Of a stretch of 64,000 nt of DNA, positions 46,124 through 56,307 are shown piece after piece. The notes under the pieces are model-generated. The model worked only from the letters and a program-made list of their open reading frames with translations. It was not told where the DNA came from and searched no databases. The position numbers were made by a program, and so were the translations under genes. The DNA comes from Edwardsiella hoshinae NBRC 105699 = ATCC 33379 (GTDB taxonomy: Bacteria; Pseudomonadota; Gammaproteobacteria; Enterobacterales; Enterobacteriaceae), in contig NZ_BAUC01000010.1 of assembly GCF_000474215.1 (NCBI RefSeq), positions 171,506 through 235,505 of the forward strand, given 5' to 3'. Each line of letters opens with the position of its first letter. Position 1 is the stretch's first letter.

Positions 46124-48013
46124 TTAAACGCTACGGCGTAGCATTCCCTGCTTCTTCAGCCAAACCAACAGAATAGAGATCGCTGCCGGCGTAATACCCG
46201 ATATACGCGATGCCTGACCGATAGAGCTAGGTTTGTGATCGTTAAGTTTGGCGATCACCTCGTTGGACAAGCCATTCACCTGACGATAATCCAGATCGGC
46301 TGGCAACAAAGTATGTTCGTTACGCATTTGCTTTTCGATCTCATCCTGCTGCCTAGCTATATAACCTTGATATTTAACTTGAATTTCAACTTGCTCAGCC
46401 GCCTGTCGATCCTCGAGTGGCGGAGAAAACGGTGCCAATGAGGTCAAAGCATCGTAATCCATCTCTGGACGGCGCAGTAAATCTTCCCCATTGGCTTCGC
46501 GTGATAATGGTGTCTTTAGCCGCGCATTGACCGCTACCGCGTGCTCCGATTGGGGATGTACCCAGGTATCACGCAGACGCTGACGCTCCCGCTCCATGTT
46601 TTCCAACTTACGGTTGAAATGAGTCCATCGCTCATCATCGACGAGGCCCAATTCGCGACCGATCGGCGTCAGACGCAGGTCAGCATTATCTTCGCGTAGC
46701 ATCAGGCGGTACTCGGCACGCGACGTGAACATGCGGTATGGCTCCTTGGTCCCCAAGGTACACAAATCGTCAACCAGGACACCAAGGTAAGCCTGATCAC
46801 GTCGTGGAGCCCACCCTTCCAGGTCGGCAGCGCAACGCCCAGCGTTGAGGCCAGCCAGTAGTCCCTGAGCCGCCGCTTCTTCGTAGCCGGTGGTGCCGTT
46901 GATCTGACCGGCAAAGAACAATCCTTGAATATATTTGCTTTCGAGTGTTGGTTTTAGATCGCGCGGATCGAAAAAGTCGTATTCGATCGCGTAACCTGGA
47001 CGCACGATCCGCGCATTTTGCATCCCGGCCATTGAACGTACGATGGCCATCTGAACATCAAACGGCAGGCTGGTAGAAATGCCGTTTGGATAGATCTCAT
47101 TACTGGTCAGTCCCTCCGGCTCCAAGAAGATCTGATGCGCATTGCGATCGGCGAAACGCATCACTTTATCTTCGATCGAGGGACAATAGCGTGGACCGAT
47201 CCCTTCGATGATCCCAGCATACATTGGGCTACGATCCAGATTGTTACGGATCACCTCATGAGTACGTTCGTTAGTATGGGTGATATAACAGGGTACCTGC
47301 CGCGGATGTTGGCTCGCATTACCCAGGAAAGAGAATACCGGAGCTGGATCATCGCCATGTTGTTGCGCTAAGGAGGCCAGATCGATAGTACGGGCATCCA
47401 AGCGTGGTGGGGTCCCCGTCTTCAGACGGTTGACGCGTAATGGTAACTCACGCAGTCGGTGAGCAAGACCGATCGAGGGCGGATCTCCGGCGCGGCCACC
47501 ACTGTAGTTTTCCAGACCGATATGGATCTTACCGTTAAGGAAAGTCCCGACGGTCAACACGACCGCTTTCGCGCGGAATTTTAGCCCCATTTGCGTGATC
47601 GCACCGACGACGCGATCGTTTTCAACGATCAGATCTTCGACGGCTTGTTGAAAGATCATCAAGTTAGGCTGATTCTCCAAAGCAATACGAACGGCCTGCC
47701 GGTAAAGAACACGATCCGCCTGAGCGCGCGTCGCCCGTACGGCGGGTCCCTTGCTACCATTGAGAATGCGGAATTGGATCCCACCTTTGTCGATCGCCTG
47801 AGCCATCAATCCACCCAGGGCATCGACCTCTTTCACTAAGTGTCCCTTACCGATACCGCCGATGGCTGGATTGCATGACATATGGCCCAGCGTATCAATA
47901 TTGTGGGTTAACAATAGGGTCTGACGACCCATACGAGCTGAAGCCATAGCCGCTTCGGTACCGGCGTGACCGCCGCCGATAATGATGACGTCAAAGGGAT
48001 CGGGGTAAAACAT
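46124..48013 (-). CDS. mnmG: tRNA uridine 5-carboxymethylaminomethyl enzyme MnmG
   Basis: A 629-residue FAD enzyme, partner of MnmE (20.5 kb) in modifying wobble uridine 34. FAD-binding [17 protein letters not shown] at residues 8-24, [20 protein letters not shown], and [19 protein letters not shown]. The C-terminus is helical ([20 protein letters not shown]). Start 48013 ([14 protein letters not shown]) is the family one; the frame is open into oriC. It is next to the replication origin, as in E. coli. Confidence 0.97.
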   Translation of the reverse strand: MFYPDPFDVIIIGGGHAGTEAAMASARMGRQTLLLTHNIDTLGHMSCNPAIGGIGKGHLVKEVDALGGLMAQAIDKGGIQFRILNGSKGPAVRATRAQADRVLYRQAVRIALENQPNLMIFQQAVEDLIVENDRVVGAITQMGLKFRAKAVVLTVGTFLNGKIHIGLENYSGGRAGDPPSIGLAHRLRELPLRVNRLKTGTPPRLDARTIDLASLAQQHGDDPAPVFSFLGNASQHPRQVPCYITHTNERTHEVIRNNLDRSPMYAGIIEGIGPRYCPSIEDKVMRFADRNAHQIFLEPEGLTSNEIYPNGISTSLPFDVQMAIVRSMAGMQNARIVRPGYAIEYDFFDPRDLKPTLESKYIQGLFFAGQINGTTGYEEAAAQGLLAGLNAGRCAADLEGWAPRRDQAYLGVLVDDLCTLGTKEPYRMFTSRAEYRLMLREDNADLRLTPIGRELGLVDDERWTHFNRKLENMERERQRLRDTWVHPQSEHAVAVNARLKTPLSREANGEDLLRRPEMDYDALTSLAPFSPPLEDRQAAEQVEIQVKYQGYIARQQDEIEKQMRNEHTLLPADLDYRQVNGLSNEVIAKLNDHKPSSIGQASRISGITPAAISILLVWLKKQGMLRRSV

Positions 48014-48103
48014 GGTACTGCACCTCGCGCTAACCGAAAGGCTGTCAACGATCGTTATTTGCCTAGGGGTGGGGATTCTACTCAAGTTTAGGCGTAGGTC
48101 CAA

Positions 48104-48386
48104 CCGAAGAGGATCGTGGATCCTTCGCCCAGTATTTAAAAGATCTTTTTTATTTAAAGATCTCTTTATTAGATCTTCTATTAGGATCGTGATCCTTTGT
48201 GGATAACACTCTTTTCTCAATAAGGATCAAGTAACTACGCAGGATCATTTACTGTGGAAGATCAGTGATCCCAGACCGTAAAAGCTGGGATCTTTATTGG
48301 TAGTTATACACAGCACAAAAAATGGCTAATGGTTATTATTGGGATAACTACCTGTTTTTTACTGCTTATAACAAGACTTATGCACA
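48104..48386. other. oriC: Chromosomal replication origin oriC
   Basis: Between mnmG and mioC. Left side: an A+T-rich unwinding region with three 13-mer-like repeats starting GATCT (from about 48153 to 48185). DnaA boxes: R1 TGTGGATAA (48198-48206), R2 TTATACACA (48304-48312), an R3/R5-like TTGGGATAA (48339-48347), and R4 as TTATGCACA (48378-48386). About a dozen GATC sites lie between 48110 and 48297. The core (AGGATCATTTACTGTGGAAG, GATCAGTGATCCCAGACCGT, AAGCTGGGATC) is close to the E. coli origin. Confidence 0.95.
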
Positions 48387-48409
48387 GGCTAAGTGGGTAA
48401 AAAACAAAC

Positions 48410-48853
48410 TCAATGGATAAGTTTTTCCCACGTGGAGAGCCATTCTTCTGCTGGATCCTCGGGAATATCGTGCTGCTTGATGTCGATCTTGATCACTTCG
48501 CCGATCCGTTGGGCGCCGAACGCGATCAAAATGCGATCGACGATGGCGATCCCACCACAAAACGTGTCGTATTCGCTGCTACCGATGCCGACGGCGCCGA
48601 AATGGATCCCGGTTAGATCCGGCTGTTGGGTTTCAATTTGTTCAAACAAGGGTTGTAAATTGTCTGGGAGTTCGCCGGCGCCATGGGTTGAGGTGACCAC
48701 CAGCCAAATCCCTTGTTGTGGCACTTCGTCGAGCTCAGGTCCATGCAGTACCTGTACCTCATGTCCCAGTGCGAGAAGTTTATCGGCCAGATGCTCTGCG
48801 ACATATTCGGCGTTACCTAGAGTACTGCCGCTGATTACGGTGATGTGTGCCAT
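48410..48853 (-). CDS. mioC: Flavodoxin-like protein MioC
   Basis: A 147-residue FMN-binding flavodoxin. The phosphate loop SGSTLGNAEYVAEHLADKL and TSTHGAGELPDNLQPL match E. coli MioC. In E. coli it supports biotin synthase activity in vitro, and its transcription runs into oriC. Its stop lies just beyond oriC R4. It has a promoter-proximal DnaA box. Confidence 0.95.
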   Translation of the reverse strand: MAHITVISGSTLGNAEYVAEHLADKLLALGHEVQVLHGPELDEVPQQGIWLVVTSTHGAGELPDNLQPLFEQIETQQPDLTGIHFGAVGIGSSEYDTFCGGIAIVDRILIAFGAQRIGEVIKIDIKQHDIPEDPAEEWLSTWEKLIH

Positions 48854-48914
48854 GATGATCCCAGCCTGTGATTCGGAGGCGCTATTGTACGCTGCGAATT
48901 TGCTGGGATCTAGC

Positions 48915-48923
48915 TGTGGATAA
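48915..48923 (-). promoter_or_regulatory. DnaA box upstream of mioC
   Basis: TGTGGATAA, the complement of TTATCCACA, lies 62 bp before the mioC start, with GATC sites on both sides. E. coli mioC has a DnaA box in its promoter at the same place, through which DnaA represses it. Confidence 0.82.
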
Positions 48924-48955
48924 TATGGGAATGAAAAGGGATCGTTGATTCGGCC

Positions 48956-49417
48956 TTAGGGGGTAATGTCGCGCATGATCGGGTTTTGTAGCGAGATCAG
49001 GGTCTCTGTCGATTGGATCTCATCGATAGTTTGAATCTTGTTGATAAGTACATGCTGTAACGCTTCAATGGATTTGGTCATCACTTTAATAAAGATACTG
49101 TAATGACCAGTGGTGTAGTAGGCCTCGACCACCTCATCCAGGCTCTCCAGGCGCGCCAAGGCGGAAGGGTAGTCTTTGGCGCTTTTTAAGATGATGCCGA
49201 TAAAGCAGCAGACATCGTAGCCCAACATCTTCGGACTAACTTGCACACAGGCACCGGTGATCACGCCGGCTTGCTTCATCTTTTCCACTCGTACATGGAT
49301 CGTTCCTGGACTGACGTTAAAGTTTTTGGCTAATTCGGCATAGGGAGTGCGAGCATTTTTCATCAGTGCGTTAAGGATGCCGCGATCGAGATTATCGATC
49401 GGATAAATTTCTGCCAT
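48956..49417 (-). CDS. asnC: Transcriptional regulator AsnC (Lrp family)
   Basis: A 153-residue Lrp/AsnC regulator that activates asnA and responds to asparagine. The N-terminal winged helix (LDRGILNALMKNARTPYAEL) and the C-terminal ligand-binding RAM domain are intact. It is divergent from asnA across 154 bp, which should hold both promoters and its operator. Confidence 0.96.
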   Translation of the reverse strand: MAEIYPIDNLDRGILNALMKNARTPYAELAKNFNVSPGTIHVRVEKMKQAGVITGACVQVSPKMLGYDVCCFIGIILKSAKDYPSALARLESLDEVVEAYYTTGHYSIFIKVMTKSIEALQHVLINKIQTIDEIQSTETLISLQNPIMRDITP

Positions 49418-49571
49418 TTTTACCCTCTATTTTTGAAGAATTATCAATTTATGTCGCCATATAATGAATGATTAAAAGCCAATAGGCGATATTTGTTGTT
49501 GATTATTGAATTCCGTACCGCTTCTGTTGCTTAATCTATAGCAACAGGACAGACAGGTAGTGAGTGTAGTC

Positions 49572-50564
49572 ATGAAAAAATACTATATTGAAAAACAACA
49601 ACAGATCAGCTTTGTGAAGCAGCATTTTTCTCGTCAATTGGAGCAGCGTCTTGGCTTAATCGAAGTTCAAGCGCCTATCCTGAGCCGTTTAGGCGACGGT
49701 ACGCAAGATAACCTGTCCGGTCATGAAAAAGCGGTTCAAGTGAAGGTCAAGAACCTGCCGCAGGAGACCTTCGAAGTTGTGCATTCGCTGGCGAAGTGGA
49801 AACGTAAGACGCTGGGGATCTATGACTTTGCCCCGGGCGAGGGGTTATATACCCATATGAAAGCCTTACGCCCTGATGAAGATCGCCTATCCGCCATCCA
49901 TTCGGTCTACGTAGATCAGTGGGATTGGGAAAGGGTCATGGGCGATGGCGAGCGTACTCCGGCGTATTTACAGGAAACGGTGCGTCAGATCTATGCGGCG
50001 ATGAAGGCAACGGAGCTAGAGGTATGCGAACGCTATGGCTTAACGGCTATCTTACCGGCAGAGATCCACTTTATTCATAGCGAGACATTATTGCGCCGTT
50101 ATCCTGAGCTGGATGCTAAGGCGCGTGAACGCGCTATTACCCGCGAATTGGGGGCGGTATTCTTAATGGGGATTGGTGGGCGCTTGTCGAACGGCCAAGC
50201 GCATGATGTGCGAGCGCCAGACTATGATGATTGGACATCGCTGGGTGCCGAAGGATTTGGTGGTCTGAATGGCGATATTTTGGTGTGGAACCCGGTGCTG
50301 GAGGATGCCTTTGAGCTTTCTTCGATGGGGATCCGCGTAGATGCGCAGGCATTGAAGCGCCAGTTGGCGCTCACGGACGATGAAGATCGTATGACTCTGG
50401 AATGGCATCAATCGCTGTTACGTGGTGAGATGCCGCAGACCATCGGCGGTGGTATCGGTCAGTCCCGTTTGGTGATGTTACTGTTGCAACAACAACATAT
50501 CGGCCAGGTACAGTGTGGCGTATGGCCGCCAGCGCTGCGCCAGCAGATCCCTGCGATCCTCTAG
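49572..50564 (+). CDS. asnA: Aspartate--ammonia ligase (asparagine synthetase A)
   Basis: A 330-residue class II synthetase-like enzyme that makes asparagine from aspartate, ammonia and ATP. Conserved blocks are [40 protein letters not shown] and the C-terminal [17 protein letters not shown]. Length the same as E. coli. ATG 49572 (MKKYYIEKQ) was chosen over an ORF start at 49560. Activated by the divergent AsnC. Confidence 0.97.
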   Translation: MKKYYIEKQQQISFVKQHFSRQLEQRLGLIEVQAPILSRLGDGTQDNLSGHEKAVQVKVKNLPQETFEVVHSLAKWKRKTLGIYDFAPGEGLYTHMKALRPDEDRLSAIHSVYVDQWDWERVMGDGERTPAYLQETVRQIYAAMKATELEVCERYGLTAILPAEIHFIHSETLLRRYPELDAKARERAITRELGAVFLMGIGGRLSNGQAHDVRAPDYDDWTSLGAEGFGGLNGDILVWNPVLEDAFELSSMGIRVDAQALKRQLALTDDEDRMTLEWHQSLLRGEMPQTIGGGIGQSRLVMLLLQQQHIGQVQCGVWPPALRQQIPAIL

Positions 50565-50574
50565 TTTCCTGGAT

Positions 50575-52029
50575 CTAACGGCGCCAGCGTCGCAGCAGGC
50601 GCCCTTTAATACTGCTATCAAAGCGCCAAATATAATCAAAGACTTTCATTATGCTGGGCTTGCCATGTGGCGACATGGCCACAGCGTGAAAGCTGTGGCC
50701 ATTCTGTTTTTGCAACTGTTTGATTTCTCGCTGCGTCTCTTCGGGTAAACGTTGAGCGATAAAATCGGATATCACCACTGCATCTGCCAGTTGCCAAGTC
50801 GGCTGCTGTAACAAGGTCGTAGTTTGTACCAGACAACGGGCAAGATCGGTTCCACCGCGAAAGCGTTGGCTGAGAAAACGGATCGCCTGATCGATGCCAT
50901 CATTTGCGGTGAGTTCGTACTGCACGATATCGCTGGAAAATAACATAATGTAGCAACGGCGATTATCGGCCAGCGCGATGCGCATCAATGCCAAGCAAAA
51001 GGCTTTGGCGCACTGTTCATGGAATCCTCCCATTGAGCCTGATGTATCGACACAAACGATGAAAGGCCCCTTAGGTTGCTGTTGATGGTGATGGTAAGTG
51101 ATCATGCGTTGTACCGGCTGCTCTCGCCAGGCGTCGCCTTGCAGACGATAAGTCATCAGTCGTTTCTCCAGTAAGCGACGGTAGAACTCATACTCCAGCT
51201 CACTCAATCCCAGAATCGAGAGCTCGCTTGGCATGAGGCGTAAGATCTCGTCGCTCTGGTGGATACCATTGACCTCCTCTGGCATCACGGAGGGTTCTCG
51301 CAACAGAACATGGCGAATCTCTTGCTGACTATCGGTTTCCTCTTTAGCTTCAGCGGCGCGACTGCGCCCTAAGCGTTCAGCCAATTGCTGCAACTCAGGT
51401 TGTCCGGCTAAGAAGTCGCCATACTGTACCAACAACTGATAATCACCGTGTTGAGGTGTTGAGCGGCTGAGGTCCCACAGGCGTCCGGCGGCATTTTCAT
51501 TTTCAGCCAATACTGGTTCGAGGGCTCCACTCAGTTGTAGGCGCTGTTGGAGCTCTTGCTGTAGCAGCGCGCGCTCCTCTTCCATCACTTGGTGATGGAG
51601 TGTCAGGGTGCGTGCGACCAGGCTGAGGCGCCAGCGTTGTAGAAACAGTGCTCGGAAACTGTCACTGTGGGGAACACGGCCTTGCGGGCACAGTTGATGA
51701 GACTCGTGGTGAAAGGGCGAATTCTGGTGTGCAAGCCAGGTGAGTGTCGCGGGTAGACTGCGGATGAACTCCCCCTTCCCCAAGAGAAGTTGATGTTGGT
51801 ACAGCGTGAATTCTTGCGCCAAGTCATCGGGCACATTGGTTTCACTGATCCGTTTACGCAGCCGTCGTTGCCAACCGGGCCATTCCCGATCAATGAGGTG
51901 ACGTAGGCGCGGGTGCTTCTCGAAAAATGCCGCCAACTGCGGAGCGGCGATGAGGCCGACTAAAAAGTCTTGCAGCAACTCGCTTTCATTCATGACCAGG
52001 AAGGCTTCGACGGCCTCGAGTGATGGCAT
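50575..52029 (-). CDS. viaA: VWA-domain protein ViaA
   Basis: A 484-residue protein with a C-terminal von Willebrand A domain; the MIDAS motif is DTSGSMGGF. It works with the AAA+ protein RavA, and in E. coli the pair has been linked to respiratory complexes and aminoglycoside sensitivity. The N-terminal half is less conserved. Start 52029 (MPSLEAVEAFLV) is one base after the ravA stop; the open frame inside ravA to 52197 is not used. The C-terminus RGRLLRRWRR-like end (KGRLLRRWRR) matches E. coli. Confidence 0.93.
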   Translation of the reverse strand: MPSLEAVEAFLVMNESELLQDFLVGLIAAPQLAAFFEKHPRLRHLIDREWPGWQRRLRKRISETNVPDDLAQEFTLYQHQLLLGKGEFIRSLPATLTWLAHQNSPFHHESHQLCPQGRVPHSDSFRALFLQRWRLSLVARTLTLHHQVMEEERALLQQELQQRLQLSGALEPVLAENENAAGRLWDLSRSTPQHGDYQLLVQYGDFLAGQPELQQLAERLGRSRAAEAKEETDSQQEIRHVLLREPSVMPEEVNGIHQSDEILRLMPSELSILGLSELEYEFYRRLLEKRLMTYRLQGDAWREQPVQRMITYHHHQQQPKGPFIVCVDTSGSMGGFHEQCAKAFCLALMRIALADNRRCYIMLFSSDIVQYELTANDGIDQAIRFLSQRFRGGTDLARCLVQTTTLLQQPTWQLADAVVISDFIAQRLPEETQREIKQLQKQNGHSFHAVAMSPHGKPSIMKVFDYIWRFDSSIKGRLLRRWRR

Positions 52030-52030
52030 G

Positions 52031-53545
52031 TCAGATAGTTTCTCCCTGCAAGCGCGCGGCCAGCGCGTTAAGGTGCTCTTCGACTTCGAGTAGGCTAGCT
52101 TCGATTTGTGCCAACCACTCATGACAGACGAAGAGACAAGGCTGTTGGCTGGCGAATTGTTGACGCTGTTGCTGTAACGTTTGGCGTAGTGTATCAAGGC
52201 CAGTCAGAATGTCGTCACTCGCCCGTTGGTGGGCGTCACCCGGTAAGCTCAGTAGACTGGATTGCTGGCTGATGTCGCGTACTTCCAACTGATGCTGGGC
52301 GGTAACAACAACGTCGACGCTTAGGGCAAAACCGATTCCATTGAGACGGGCGCGTAACTCACCGCCCTTCTGGAGCCAGCGGCTAAGGGCCGCCGTCTCG
52401 ATGACTAGATGAGTGACCTGCATGTCATGCAGACGTAGCGGTTGTAGCAGTAGTAGCGTCGTCTGTGATGCCTTGAGCTCTTCCGGCAAGGTGTGTTGCG
52501 GCTTACGGTTGAAGAGTCCGGCTTTGGTTTGCAGTGTTAGGGCTCGAGTCTGTTGATAGTCACGTTGGCGTTGCAGCCACTGTGTCTCTAGTTGTTGAAT
52601 TTGCAACAGCAGTGCTTGTTGATGATAGGCCTGTTGAGTCAGGAGCAACTGAATGTGCTGGTTTAGCAATTGGCGAGAGGGCAGATCATGCCAGAGGCAC
52701 TCTTTTAGTAGGATCAGATCCAACGGTGCGACGTTATTGCGTCCGCTGAAGAAAGCGCAGGCCTGTAAGAGACGAACTGCTTTTTTCCAGCGTCGGTCAG
52801 AAATATAGGGCGCGTTCTCCAGTGAATCGATATGCTGGCGTAACTGGAAGATCAGTTCGAAGACGCTATCCGGTAGGGTGACGCTGAGCAATTGTTGTTG
52901 CCATTGTTGAAACTCTTCGCTACCGATGCTGAGGCTGGTGGGTACCGGGTTATGGCTGTCGTCCTGATGGCTAGAGATCAGCGCGCGAAAATTGCTCTTT
53001 TCCTGTACCTTGTCCAGCCACAGACGGATCAGCATGCGGTCATACAATGCCTCTAGTCCGCCATCGGCCTCCGGCAGTTCGTTTGAGGCTGTTACTAGTA
53101 AGCGTAAGGGTATCGCCTCCTCGCACTCACCATTGCGGAAGCGACGCTCGTTGATGGCAGTCAATAAGGTATTCAGGATAGCCGGTCCTGCCTTCCAGAT
53201 CTCATCGAGGAAGACGATCTCCGCCTCGGGTAGGTAGCCCTGAGTCAGACGCTGATAACGCCCTTCATCTTTTAACGCCTGGATGGAGAGGGGACCGAAT
53301 ACCTCTTCGGGGGTGGAGAAGCGGGTCATCAGGTATTCGAATGCGCGCGCATCGCGAAAGGCGAACTTGAGCCGGCGTGCGATCAGGCTCTTAGCGATGC
53401 CTGGCGGACCGAGCAAAAACACGCTCTCGCCGCACAGTGCTGCCAACAGACATAGACGTACCGCCTGTTGCCGCTCATACAAACCTGACTCCAGTGCATG
53501 GCTCAGCCGAGAAATACGTTCGGCCAATTGGCGTGGTTGCGTCAT
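52031..53545 (-). CDS. ravA: MoxR-type AAA+ ATPase RavA
   Basis: A 504-residue MoxR-family ATPase. Walker [18 protein letters not shown] and Walker [21 protein letters not shown] are intact, followed by the sensor region [11 protein letters not shown]. The C-terminal arm (the LARA-type domain) binds the inducible lysine decarboxylase CadA in E. coli. It is the first gene of ravA-viaA and is divergent from kup. Confidence 0.94.
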   Translation of the reverse strand: MTQPRQLAERISRLSHALESGLYERQQAVRLCLLAALCGESVFLLGPPGIAKSLIARRLKFAFRDARAFEYLMTRFSTPEEVFGPLSIQALKDEGRYQRLTQGYLPEAEIVFLDEIWKAGPAILNTLLTAINERRFRNGECEEAIPLRLLVTASNELPEADGGLEALYDRMLIRLWLDKVQEKSNFRALISSHQDDSHNPVPTSLSIGSEEFQQWQQQLLSVTLPDSVFELIFQLRQHIDSLENAPYISDRRWKKAVRLLQACAFFSGRNNVAPLDLILLKECLWHDLPSRQLLNQHIQLLLTQQAYHQQALLLQIQQLETQWLQRQRDYQQTRALTLQTKAGLFNRKPQHTLPEELKASQTTLLLLQPLRLHDMQVTHLVIETAALSRWLQKGGELRARLNGIGFALSVDVVVTAQHQLEVRDISQQSSLLSLPGDAHQRASDDILTGLDTLRQTLQQQRQQFASQQPCLFVCHEWLAQIEASLLEVEEHLNALAARLQGETI

Positions 53546-53805
53546 ACTAATCTCTATTCATGACATGGATGATTTTGTTGTATCTATTTATAAGGTATAT
53601 GACCAGCTTTATTTCGCCCATACCGGTGTGGTTAGGAGAGAGTCTTGTGTACCGACACGCCATGCTGTTTGTTACATAATCGACGATATTCTTGCGGGTT
53701 TTACGGTGGGATTGCGAGGGTATTTATGCATACTGTGCAACCTTTATCTGCGCTCGGGATGTTAGCGCATTTATGGCTGACGGAAATTTCACAACGAAAA
53801 ATGTT

Positions 53806-55674
53806 ATGAGTACAGAACAGAAACGCTCACTGACCACAGTGACCTTGGCAGCTATCGGCGTGGTATACGGTGATATCGGTACCAGTCCCCTCTATACACT
53901 GCGCGAGTGCTTCGCCGGACACTATGGCTTCGAGGTGAAGCCAGAGATCGTCTTTGGTTTCCTCTCGCTGATTTTCTGGATGCAGATCCTCATTGTCTCG
54001 CTGAAATACCTGACCTTTGTCATGCGAGCTGATAATGAAGGCGAAGGCGGTATCTTAACCCTGATGTCACTGGCCGGACGTAATACCACGGCGAAGGTGA
54101 CGGCGACACTGGTGATCCTGGGATTGATCGGTGGTAGCTTCTTCTACGGCGAGGTGGTTATCACCCCGGCAATTTCCGTGATGTCGGCTATCGAGGGGCT
54201 GGAAATAGCCGCGCCTTCGCTCGACCCTTACATCGTTCCACTCTCTGTGTTGGTGCTAACACTACTGTTTTTCATCCAAAAGCACGGAACCGGGAGTATT
54301 GGGCGCCTGTTTGCTCCGGTGATGGTGCTGTGGTTTCTATCGCTGGCGATCCTGGGAGGACGTAGTATCCTCGCCAATCCTCAGGTGTTACATGCCTTGG
54401 ACCCGCGCTGGGCGATCAATTTTTTTGTCGAATATAAGAGCTTGGCTTTCTTCGCCTTGGGGGCAGTAGTGCTGTCGATCACCGGGGTCGAGGCGTTGTA
54501 TGCCGATATGGGCCATTTCGGCAAGAAACCGATTCGACTGGCCTGGTTCCTGTTCGTCATTCCTTCTCTGATGTTGAACTACTTTGGACAGGGAGCATTA
54601 TTGCTGACCGATCCTAAGGCGATTAAGAATCCCTTCTTTCTATTGGCGCCGGATTGGGCGTTGATCCCACTGTTGGTTCTGGCGACTCTGGCGACGGTTA
54701 TCGCCTCACAAGCGGTGATTTCCGGGGTCTTTTCTCTGACACGTCAGGCGGTGCGGTTGGGCTATCTGCCGCCGATGCGTATCATCCATACTTCCGACAT
54801 GGAGGCCGGTCAGATCTATATTCCGGCGATTAACTGGGCGCTGTACATCAGCGTGGTATTGGTGATCATCGGTTTTGAGCGCTCTAGCAATTTGGCCGCG
54901 GCGTACGGCATTGCGGTGACTGGTACTATGGTACTTACCAGCATGCTCTCTTGTACTGTGGCACTGAAAAACTGGCACTGGAACCGTTTCATCGTGGTCG
55001 TATTGCTGTTGGGGTTGCTATGCCTCGACGTGCCGTTGTTTAGTGCCAATGCGATGAAGATCCTCTCTGGCGGTTGGCTACCACTAACGCTGGGCCTGTT
55101 GATGTTCATCATCATGACGACCTGGAAAAGTGAACGTTTTCGCTTATTGCGCCGTCTACATGAGCACGGTAACTCCCTGGAGGCGATGATCGCCTCGCTG
55201 GAAAAATCGCCGCCGGTACGAGTACCGGGTACGGCGGTATATATGTCGCGTGCGGTGAATGTCATCCCTTTGGCAATGTTGCATAACTTAAAACATAACA
55301 AAGTACTGCATGAGCGAGTGATCCTGCTGACCTTGCGTACTGAGGATGCACCTTATGTGCATAATGTACGGCGTGTGACCTTGGAGCAACTTTCGCCGAC
55401 GTTCTGGCGTGTTGTGGCCAGCTACGGTTTTAAGGAGACGCCAAACGTCGAGGAGATTTTCCACCGCTGTGGCTTGGAGGGATTACCCTGTCGTATCATC
55501 GAAACTTCCTTCTTCATGTCGCATGAGTCGCTGCTATTGGGGCGTCGGCCTTGGTATCTCAAGGCGCGAGGCCGTCTGTTTATGGCTTTGAGCCGTAATG
55601 CGCTGCAAGCCGCCGATCAATTTGAGATCCCACCGAATCGGGTGATTGAGTTAGGTACGCAGGTCGAGATCTAA
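53806..55674 (+). CDS. kup: Low-affinity potassium transporter Kup
   Basis: A 622-residue inner-membrane K+/H+ symporter, the same length as E. coli Kup. The N-terminus [45 protein letters not shown] helix ([18 protein letters not shown]) and 12 predicted helices lead to a cytoplasmic C-terminal domain ending [17 protein letters not shown] 53806 (MSTEQKRS) is the family start, but it lacks a strong ribosome binding site; ATG 53773 is an alternative. The 260-bp interval to ravA holds its promoter. A terminator follows. Confidence 0.96.
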   Translation: MSTEQKRSLTTVTLAAIGVVYGDIGTSPLYTLRECFAGHYGFEVKPEIVFGFLSLIFWMQILIVSLKYLTFVMRADNEGEGGILTLMSLAGRNTTAKVTATLVILGLIGGSFFYGEVVITPAISVMSAIEGLEIAAPSLDPYIVPLSVLVLTLLFFIQKHGTGSIGRLFAPVMVLWFLSLAILGGRSILANPQVLHALDPRWAINFFVEYKSLAFFALGAVVLSITGVEALYADMGHFGKKPIRLAWFLFVIPSLMLNYFGQGALLLTDPKAIKNPFFLLAPDWALIPLLVLATLATVIASQAVISGVFSLTRQAVRLGYLPPMRIIHTSDMEAGQIYIPAINWALYISVVLVIIGFERSSNLAAAYGIAVTGTMVLTSMLSCTVALKNWHWNRFIVVVLLLGLLCLDVPLFSANAMKILSGGWLPLTLGLLMFIIMTTWKSERFRLLRRLHEHGNSLEAMIASLEKSPPVRVPGTAVYMSRAVNVIPLAMLHNLKHNKVLHERVILLTLRTEDAPYVHNVRRVTLEQLSPTFWRVVASYGFKETPNVEEIFHRCGLEGLPCRIIETSFFMSHESLLLGRRPWYLKARGRLFMALSRNALQAADQFEIPPNRVIELGTQVEI

Positions 55675-55711
55675 CCGTCTTACTCGCTTTCTCGCTAGCC
55701 TACTACGGGGT

Positions 55712-55740
55712 AAAGGGCGCCTTTCGGCGCCCTTTGTGAT
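55712..55740 (+). terminator. Terminator of kup
   Basis: A 10-bp stem AAAGGGCGCC/GGCGCCCTTT with a TTTC loop, 37 bp after the kup stop. The T tract is short. Confidence 0.82.
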
Positions 55741-55771
55741 TAAAACCTTGTTTTAGCTGAATCGCTTTTGC

Positions 55772-55867
55772 CGCGAAACGTTTCGATATCGATCACATTT
55801 TTTTATTTTTCCCTTGGTTCACTCTCTTCCGCCCCTTACACTGAGTAGATGAGCGAAACGTTTCGCT
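55772..55867 (+). promoter_or_regulatory. Ribose operon promoter with two RbsR operators
   Basis: Two copies of the palindrome CGAAACGTTTCG lie at 55774-55785 and 55854-55865; the second is extended to AGCGAAACGTTTCGCT (55852-55867), identical to the E. coli RbsR site. TTGGTT (55814-55819), 17 bp and TACACT (55837-55842) form the sigma70 promoter. A CRP-like half-palindrome ending TCACA (55782-55797) overlaps the first operator. RbsR should repress and CRP activate. Confidence 0.9.
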
Positions 55868-55880
55868 GGTGGAGTAAGCG

Positions 55881-56300
55881 ATGAAAAAAGGCACTGTATT
55901 AAATTCTGAAGTTTCGGCGTTGGTTGCGCGTCTTGGTCATACGGATAGCGTGACCATTGGAGATGCGGGGTTGCCGATCCCTAATGGGGTGGTGCGCATC
56001 GATTTGGCGTTAACCCACGATGTCCCACGCTTTATGCAGGTGGTGGAGACGGTAACGACGGAGATGCAGGTCGAGCGGGCCGTTCTGGCGCAGGAGATGG
56101 CGCAAAGTAATCCCGATGTCTATCAGCAATTGCTGGCTTGGCTACAGTTACTCGCTCAGCGCCAAGGAAATAACATTCAAATCGATTATGTCACTCATAA
56201 TCAATTTAAGGTGCTGAGCGGCGAGAGTAAGGCTGTCATCCGCAGTGGCGAATGTTCCCCTTACGCCAATGTACTGCTGTATGCCGGCGTGACCTTCTGA
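55881..56300 (+). CDS. rbsD: D-ribose pyranase RbsD
   Basis: A 139-residue decameric enzyme that converts beta-pyranose to beta-furanose ribose. Catalytic His20 in [18 protein letters not shown]-terminal block [21 protein letters not shown]. First gene of rbsDACBKR. GGTGGAGTAAGCG precedes the ATG. Confidence 0.97.
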   Translation: MKKGTVLNSEVSALVARLGHTDSVTIGDAGLPIPNGVVRIDLALTHDVPRFMQVVETVTTEMQVERAVLAQEMAQSNPDVYQQLLAWLQLLAQRQGNNIQIDYVTHNQFKVLSGESKAVIRSGECSPYANVLLYAGVTF

Positions 56301-56307
56301 GGCCATT

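Noticed and set aside
48014..48220. N-terminal extension of MnmG into oriC
   Set aside because: The family starts at MFYPDPFDV; the upstream reading frame is fortuitous and covers the A+T-rich unwinding region.
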